Positions 6,378 to 10,623 of a stretch of DNA of 10,623 nucleotides are shown here, piece by piece (positions within the stretch are counted from its first letter, which is position 1; every line of letters begins with the position of its first letter). The position numbers were made by a program, and so were the translations under genes. Below the pieces are notes generated by a model. The model was not told the DNA's origin, ran no database searches, and worked only from the letters and a program-made list of their open reading frames with translations. This DNA is from an uncultured Collinsella sp. (GTDB taxonomy: Bacteria; Actinomycetota; Coriobacteriia; Coriobacteriales; Coriobacteriaceae), in contig CAJJZO010000048.1 of NCBI GenBank assembly GCA_905197585.1, positions 1 through 10,623 on the forward strand. The letters run 5' to 3'.

Positions 6378-7037
6378 GTGAACAAGAGCAAGCGCATCGC
6401 CATCAGTCTGGTCGCAGGCGTGCTCGCTGCTCTGCTCTGCATGGTTTACGGCTCGTCGATCCGCTCGCAAGCCGAACAGGTCCAGGCTGAGACCTTGGCC
6501 AAGTACGGGGGCGATCGCGTCGAGGTATGCGTTGCGGCGCGCGATATCGATGTGGGCGAGACCCTCGATGAGACCAATGTCATAACCCAGGAATGGCTGA
6601 CGAGCCTGCTGCCGCGTGACGCGGCGACCGAGCTGCGCCAGGTGCGCGGCGACGTGACGACTTCGCGTATTCCCAAAAACGCCGTGATCTGCAATGTCTA
6701 CACCAAGGCCGAGAGCCACAAGCTCGAGGTGCCTAAGGGCAAGGTCGCCATTTCGGTGGCGGTCGATGCCGAGCACTCGGTCGGCGGCGCCACGGGCGTG
6801 GGCAGCTACGTGGATGTGTATGTGCAAAAAGACGGCGTAACCGATCGGCTGTGCGGCGCGTACGTGATCGATACCAGTGAGGATTCCGGTGCCACGCGCG
6901 AGGGCAAGATCGAATGGGTGACGCTGGCGGCTGACCCCGAAGACGTCAAGGAACTGCTGGGCGCCTCGGGCAAGGGAACGGTCAGCTTGACGATTCCCGC
7001 CACGGCGCGCGGCAGAAAGAGCGGAGGCGACGAGTGA
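6378..7037 (+). CDS. cpaB: Flp/Tad pilus assembly protein CpaB (SAF domain)
   Basis: CpaB/RcpC proteins are membrane-anchored accessory factors of Tad pilus machines. In Gram-negative bacteria they work with the secretin; in single-membrane bacteria the role is less clear. GTG at 6378 is chosen because GAGAGGAG (6365-6372) lies 5 nt upstream. An in-frame ATG at 6363 overlaps that Shine-Dalgarno sequence and is unlikely. The 219-residue product has one N-terminal membrane segment (about 6-25) after a short basic cytoplasmic end. A SAF domain follows (about 48-107, starting VEVCVAARDIDVGETLDETN), and then a small RcpC-like C-terminal region (about 115-210). It is shorter than many CpaB proteins. 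The LLC in the membrane segment is not a proper lipobox. It is the first gene of the operon and its stop overlaps the next start. Confidence 0.85.
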   Translation: MNKSKRIAISLVAGVLAALLCMVYGSSIRSQAEQVQAETLAKYGGDRVEVCVAARDIDVGETLDETNVITQEWLTSLLPRDAATELRQVRGDVTTSRIPKNAVICNVYTKAESHKLEVPKGKVAISVAVDAEHSVGGATGVGSYVDVYVQKDGVTDRLCGAYVIDTSEDSGATREGKIEWVTLAADPEDVKELLGASGKGTVSLTIPATARGRKSGGDE

Positions 7038-8686
7038 TGAAGGCGATCTGGCTTGCGTGCTGCGCGTGCGGCGATTACGGGCTGTTGCAGCGGGAAGTCG
7101 AGGGCCGTGATGCGGGTGCACAGGTGCTTCGCGTGGGTGACCTGGACGGGCTGGTTTCCACGGCGCGGGCGTTTCCGTCGCGCCGCGGGGCTGCCATCAT
7201 CGCGGCGTCTCTGTTTGATACCGAAGATGTGCGCAAGACTGTTGCGCGCCTGACGGCCGAAGGCCGCGTGAGTCGCGTGGTCGTGTTGATAGAAGCGCTC
7301 GATCCGTCGGATATCGAGGGGCTGTTTCGCGCGGGGGCGACCGAGGTCATCGCTGCGCACAGTATATGCGGCAACGGGCGTGCGGGCGAGGGAGCGGTTG
7401 ATTCCGATCGGCGCATGACGATTGAGCCCGATGCTTTTGTTGATAGGGAACCCGGGGCGCCTCGCGCTACAAGAGGCCCGCGTGTTGATGATTATGGAAA
7501 AGCGGAAGCCGAGCATGGTCGGCGCCCCCGGAACCCCCTTGTATACGATGACGCTGGAGGGCCGGCACAGCATGCTGGCGACTCCCCGGCTGTAGATATG
7601 GGATACGTGTACGGCGTGAATTTGGCGGATGAACTGGACGAAGTTGAGGGCTTTGCCGGGTGCGGCGAGTTGTCGCCGATGCAGCATGAGCAGATTGCAC
7701 AGAACGAGCCTGCCTCGCAGACCGAACAAGCTGCCATGCCGGCTTGGACGCAGCGTGTGGTTGCGACGGGGGAGACGGGGACGCTGTCACCGACGCCCGC
7801 ACCGCCGCCTCCGATGCCGCCGGCAGACGCCGCCGCTCCGCCGCATCGAGCTCCGGTCATCTGCGCCATTTCGGGTTCGGGCGGTTGCGGCAAGTCGACG
7901 ATTGTTGCCACCATGGCACACACATCGTCGCTGTTGGGCTTGCGTGCCGCCGTGCTCGACCTGGACCTGATGTTTGGAAACCTTTACGACTTGTTAGGCG
8001 TCGATGCTCCGCGCGATATAGCGGCACTTATCGAGCCGTCGGCGGCGGGCGCGCTTACCGAGCCGGATATCGTAGCCGCATCGATGCGCGTGGCGCCGGG
8101 CGTTACGCTCTGGGGTCCCGTCGCAGCGCCCGAGCAAGCCGAGCTCATGGCGCGTCCGGTGGAGCTACTGCTTGATGTTCTGCGTCGCGAATCCGACGTG
8201 GTCTTTATCGATACCTCGGTCTTTTGGGGCGACGCCGTGGCGGCTGCGGTGGCGGCGAGCGACCGTTGCCTGGTCGTTGGCGATGCGGCGGTGTCGTCCG
8301 CGACATCGGCGTCGCGCGTCATTGAACTGGCAAGTCGAGTAGGTGTGCCGCGCACGCGCATGAGCGCCGTGTTCAACCGGTTCGGTGCGCGCGGGGCAGA
8401 CGAGGATGTTGCCATGCGCTTTGAGATTGCCTGTGCGTTGAGCTCCAAGATTCGTATCGCCGATGGCGGACAGGATCTCGCCGCGCTCATGGCGTTTGGG
8501 CGCGCTGACGAGGCAGTGGGGCAGACCAGCGCTTTTGCGACCAGCGTGCGCGAGGCCACGCGCGAGATGCTCGTGGAACTGGGGTGCGCCGTCGGCCCTT
8601 GGAGCGATATGGTCGCCGACCGTGCAACACGCACCGAACGCCCGCGTATTCGCCTTCCCTGGTCGCGCGAGGGTGATCAGCGATGA
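7034..8686 (+). CDS. cpaE: Tad pilus localisation ATPase CpaE/TadZ
   Basis: CpaE/TadZ belongs to the MinD/ParA superfamily and helps place the Tad machine at its site in the cell. Translation can begin at GTG 7034 (GGAGG at 7023-7027, 6 nt away, 4-nt overlap with the cpaB stop) or at the adjacent ATG 7037. From GTG it has 550 residues. Residues 1-112 look like the atypical receiver domain of the family. About 113-272 is a poorly conserved linker rich in charged residues, ending in a proline-rich stretch near 254-276. The ATPase domain has Walker A GSGGCGKST (281-289, K287), then a DLDLMFGN segment typical of CpaE, and a Walker B-like VVFIDT. The deviant-Walker signature lysine is replaced by S282. 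The long linker makes the protein larger than most homologues. A tadZ label would be equally valid. Confidence 0.85.
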   Translation: MMKAIWLACCACGDYGLLQREVEGRDAGAQVLRVGDLDGLVSTARAFPSRRGAAIIAASLFDTEDVRKTVARLTAEGRVSRVVVLIEALDPSDIEGLFRAGATEVIAAHSICGNGRAGEGAVDSDRRMTIEPDAFVDREPGAPRATRGPRVDDYGKAEAEHGRRPRNPLVYDDAGGPAQHAGDSPAVDMGYVYGVNLADELDEVEGFAGCGELSPMQHEQIAQNEPASQTEQAAMPAWTQRVVATGETGTLSPTPAPPPPMPPADAAAPPHRAPVICAISGSGGCGKSTIVATMAHTSSLLGLRAAVLDLDLMFGNLYDLLGVDAPRDIAALIEPSAAGALTEPDIVAASMRVAPGVTLWGPVAAPEQAELMARPVELLLDVLRRESDVVFIDTSVFWGDAVAAAVAASDRCLVVGDAAVSSATSASRVIELASRVGVPRTRMSAVFNRFGARGADEDVAMRFEIACALSSKIRIADGGQDLAALMAFGRADEAVGQTSAFATSVREATREMLVELGCAVGPWSDMVADRATRTERPRIRLPWSREGDQR

Positions 8687-10011
8687 GCCTGCAAACGAGG
8701 ATTAAGGCTGCCGGCGCTGCAGCGACGGCAGCGCCTGTAGATGCAGGGCGCCGCCGCGCGGTGAAACGACGCACCAAGCGCGCCGTAATGGACCGCATGG
8801 GTTACGACGAAGTGGCGCGTATCAGCGCCTATATCGACCCGGCGCTTGCCCGCTCGGAATTGCGTCCCGCGGTGGAGGCGGCGCTCAATGTTGAGGAGCC
8901 GACCGATCTCGCGACGTCCGAACGCGAGACCATCATCGACGAGATTTTGGATGACGTGGTGGGCCTGGGGCCGTTGCAGCCGCTCATCGAGGACGACACC
9001 GTTACCGAGATCATGATCAACGGCTGCCGCTCGGCTTTCTTTGAACGCGGCGGCGTTTTGTATCCCATCGAGCACGCGTTTGAGGACGACGAACAGATCC
9101 GTGTGCTAATCGACCGCATCATCTCGCCACTTGGCCGCCGTATCGACGAGCGCAGCCCCATTGTCAACGCCCGCCTCAAAACGGGCTATCGCGTCAACGC
9201 GGTGATTCCGCCTGTGGCGATTGACGGACCGATTCTCACCATCCGAAAGTTCTCGGACCGTATCTGCTCGCTGGACGAGCTCGTGGGGTTGGGATCGCTG
9301 CCGCTTTGGTATGCGCAGCTGCTGTCGTGCGCGGTGTCGCTGCGACAGGACCTGGCGGTTGCGGGAGGCACGGGATCTGGTAAGACCACCCTGCTCAACG
9401 CGTTGTCATGCGAGATTTCCACCGGCGAGCGCATCGTGACGATCGAGGACTCTGCCGAACTCAAGTTTGCGCATCATCCGCACGTGGTGCGTCTAGAGGC
9501 GCGCGAGGCTTCAATTGAGGGTGAGGGCGCGGTGACGATCCGCGACCTGGTAACTAATGCCCTGCGCATGCGCCCCGACCGCATCGTGGTGGGCGAGGTG
9601 CGCGGTGCCGAGTGCTGCGACATGTTGCAGGCCATGAACACGGGCCACGACGGGTCGCTCACCACGCTTCATGCGGGTTCCGAGCAGGAGACCGTGGTGC
9701 GTCTGACGTTGCTTGCACGTTATGGCATCGATCTGCCGAGCGAGCTCATCGAGGAGCAGATTGCCATGGCGCTTGACGGCATCGTGATGTCCGAGCGTCA
9801 TGCGGACGGCAGGCGTTTCGTGTCCTCCTATTCGGGGGTGCGACGCGGCGCGTCGGGCGGCGTGGAGCTTGAGCGCTACGTGACGTTCGATGCCGCCGAG
9901 CGCACCTGGACGCTCGATCGCGAGCCTCCGTTTATCGCGGAGGGCCTGCGCTCGGGAACGCTCACACAAGAGGAGGTGGACGAATGGAGATCGTTGTGCC
10001 CCTCGTCGTAG
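8683..10011 (+). CDS. cpaF: Tad pilus motor ATPase CpaF/TadA
   Basis: This cytoplasmic hexameric secretion ATPase of the type II/IV family powers assembly, and in some species retraction, of the Tad pilus. It has 442 residues. The N-terminal region contains the CpaF pattern GLGPLQPL ... [11 protein letters not shown] (near 88-110) and [20 protein letters not shown]. The catalytic core has Walker [10 protein letters not shown] (228-236, K234), an Asp box IEDSAEL (254-260, E255) and a combined Walker B/His box starting GEVRGAE (304-310), with H322 and H330 (TTLHA). All key residues look intact. The start overlaps the cpaE stop in an ATGA arrangement. A GGTGATC stretch (8672-8678) before the start resembles the 16S rRNA-complementary sequence. 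The first about 40 residues are Ala/Arg-rich and family-variable. Confidence 0.95.
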   Translation: MSLQTRIKAAGAAATAAPVDAGRRRAVKRRTKRAVMDRMGYDEVARISAYIDPALARSELRPAVEAALNVEEPTDLATSERETIIDEILDDVVGLGPLQPLIEDDTVTEIMINGCRSAFFERGGVLYPIEHAFEDDEQIRVLIDRIISPLGRRIDERSPIVNARLKTGYRVNAVIPPVAIDGPILTIRKFSDRICSLDELVGLGSLPLWYAQLLSCAVSLRQDLAVAGGTGSGKTTLLNALSCEISTGERIVTIEDSAELKFAHHPHVVRLEAREASIEGEGAVTIRDLVTNALRMRPDRIVVGEVRGAECCDMLQAMNTGHDGSLTTLHAGSEQETVVRLTLLARYGIDLPSELIEEQIAMALDGIVMSERHADGRRFVSSYSGVRRGASGGVELERYVTFDAAERTWTLDREPPFIAEGLRSGTLTQEEVDEWRSLCPSS

Positions 10012-10623
10012 GGGGCTTGACAGGGCTTTCTGCCGCGGTGGCGTGCGGGGCGGAGCCTCGTGTGTCGCGCGTGCCGCCGGCGGAACTGGTCAGCCATGCG
10101 CTTGAGTCGGTTGCCGAGAGGCTGCCGCGCGAGTTGGTAGAAAACGACCTGCTAAAAAAGATTACCCGCTCCTGGGCGGCGCTGGTTCCAGCACATCGCC
10201 TTGGCCTTGTTATCGAGGATGACGAGGCGCGCCTGGCATGCTTGCTGCTATCGAGTGGTGTCTGCGGCATTGCCCTGACTGTCGTATCGCTGTCGCCCAT
10301 CGGCTTTGTCCTGGGGCTGCTCGCACCGTTTGGCGTAGGCGCCGCTCGCGACACCTTCGACCGTCGCCGCGAGCAACACGATGTGGAAGAAGCCATGCCC
10401 GAGGCCTTTACGGCACTCTCTATGTCGCTCGCCTCGGGTCATTCGCTGGCCCAGGGCATGAGGTTTGTGGGAACTCACGCGCAAGAGCCAGTGCATACCG
10501 AGTTTTTGCGCGTGGCGACGGCGATCGACTGCGGCGTCTCGGCGACTGATGCGTTGTATGACCTACTCGACCGTATCGATGCCCCCGGCCTTTCGCTTGT
10601 CACCTTGGCGCTCAAGCTGTCGC
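9984..10623 (+). CDS. tadB: Tad pilus platform protein TadB (partial, runs off the end)
   Basis: The ATG at 9984 has AGGAGG (9971-9976) 7 nt upstream. The frame stays open to the window edge, giving 213 residues. It overlaps the end of cpaF by 28 nt. A hydrophobic N-terminal segment (about 3-22) is followed by a soluble stretch. Two hydrophobic segments close together (about 84-120) come next. From about residue 137 a T2SSF (GspF-like) domain begins, with an EAMPEAFTAL ... LASGHSLAQGM pattern. TadB and TadC together form the membrane platform on which the CpaF motor acts. The gene order cpaB-cpaE-cpaF-tadB supports the call. The 3' part, including the last membrane segments, lies outside the window. 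Confidence 0.85.
   Translation, partial: MEIVVPLVVGGLTGLSAAVACGAEPRVSRVPPAELVSHALESVAERLPRELVENDLLKKITRSWAALVPAHRLGLVIEDDEARLACLLLSSGVCGIALTVVSLSPIGFVLGLLAPFGVGAARDTFDRRREQHDVEEAMPEAFTALSMSLASGHSLAQGMRFVGTHAQEPVHTEFLRVATAIDCGVSATDALYDLLDRIDAPGLSLVTLALKLS

Overview
The window is GC-rich bacterial DNA with dense genes and short intergenic gaps. It holds housekeeping genes followed by the start of a Tad/Flp pilus operon of the kind found in Gram-positive actinobacteria. Base composition, codon use and gene content fit the Coriobacteriia, perhaps Collinsella. That placement comes from general knowledge and was not tested by a search.

Layout: (1) 117-1577, minus strand: pyruvate kinase (pyk), with a possible weak terminator at 47-88 and a TATAAT -10 box at 1641-1646. 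(2) 1578-2018: a divergent, comparatively AT-rich intergenic region. Its right part is a leader RNA that can adopt two mutually exclusive folds, one of which buries the ribosome binding site of the next gene. (3) 2019-4700, plus strand: a P2A-type (SERCA-like) cation-transporting ATPase, probably for Ca2+. (4) 4701-4940: no coding gene. It encodes a long rod-shaped RNA structure, a small hairpin and a very strong intrinsic terminator, with a possible rsgA promoter overlapping the terminator. (5) 4941-6125: rsgA, a circularly permuted ribosome-assembly GTPase starting at GTG, closed by a clear terminator at 6144-6177. (6) 6178-6377: a regulatory region with phased GGTCAG/CTGACC boxes and a perfect TTGACA inside an inverted repeat. 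(7) 6378-10623: cpaB, cpaE/tadZ, cpaF/tadA and tadB, all overlapping and presumably translationally coupled. tadB runs off the window end.

How the genes work together: pyk, the ATPase and rsgA look like independent transcription units. The last four genes are one operon for a Tad pilus machine: a membrane-anchored SAF protein (CpaB), a localisation ATPase (CpaE/TadZ), the hexameric motor ATPase (CpaF/TadA) and the inner-membrane platform (TadB). The remaining platform, pilin and peptidase genes would be expected downstream.

The most notable unexplained signals are the two-state leader of the ATPase, the structured RNA between the ATPase and rsgA, and the operator-like array before the pilus operon. 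I could not match any of the three to a known family by eye.
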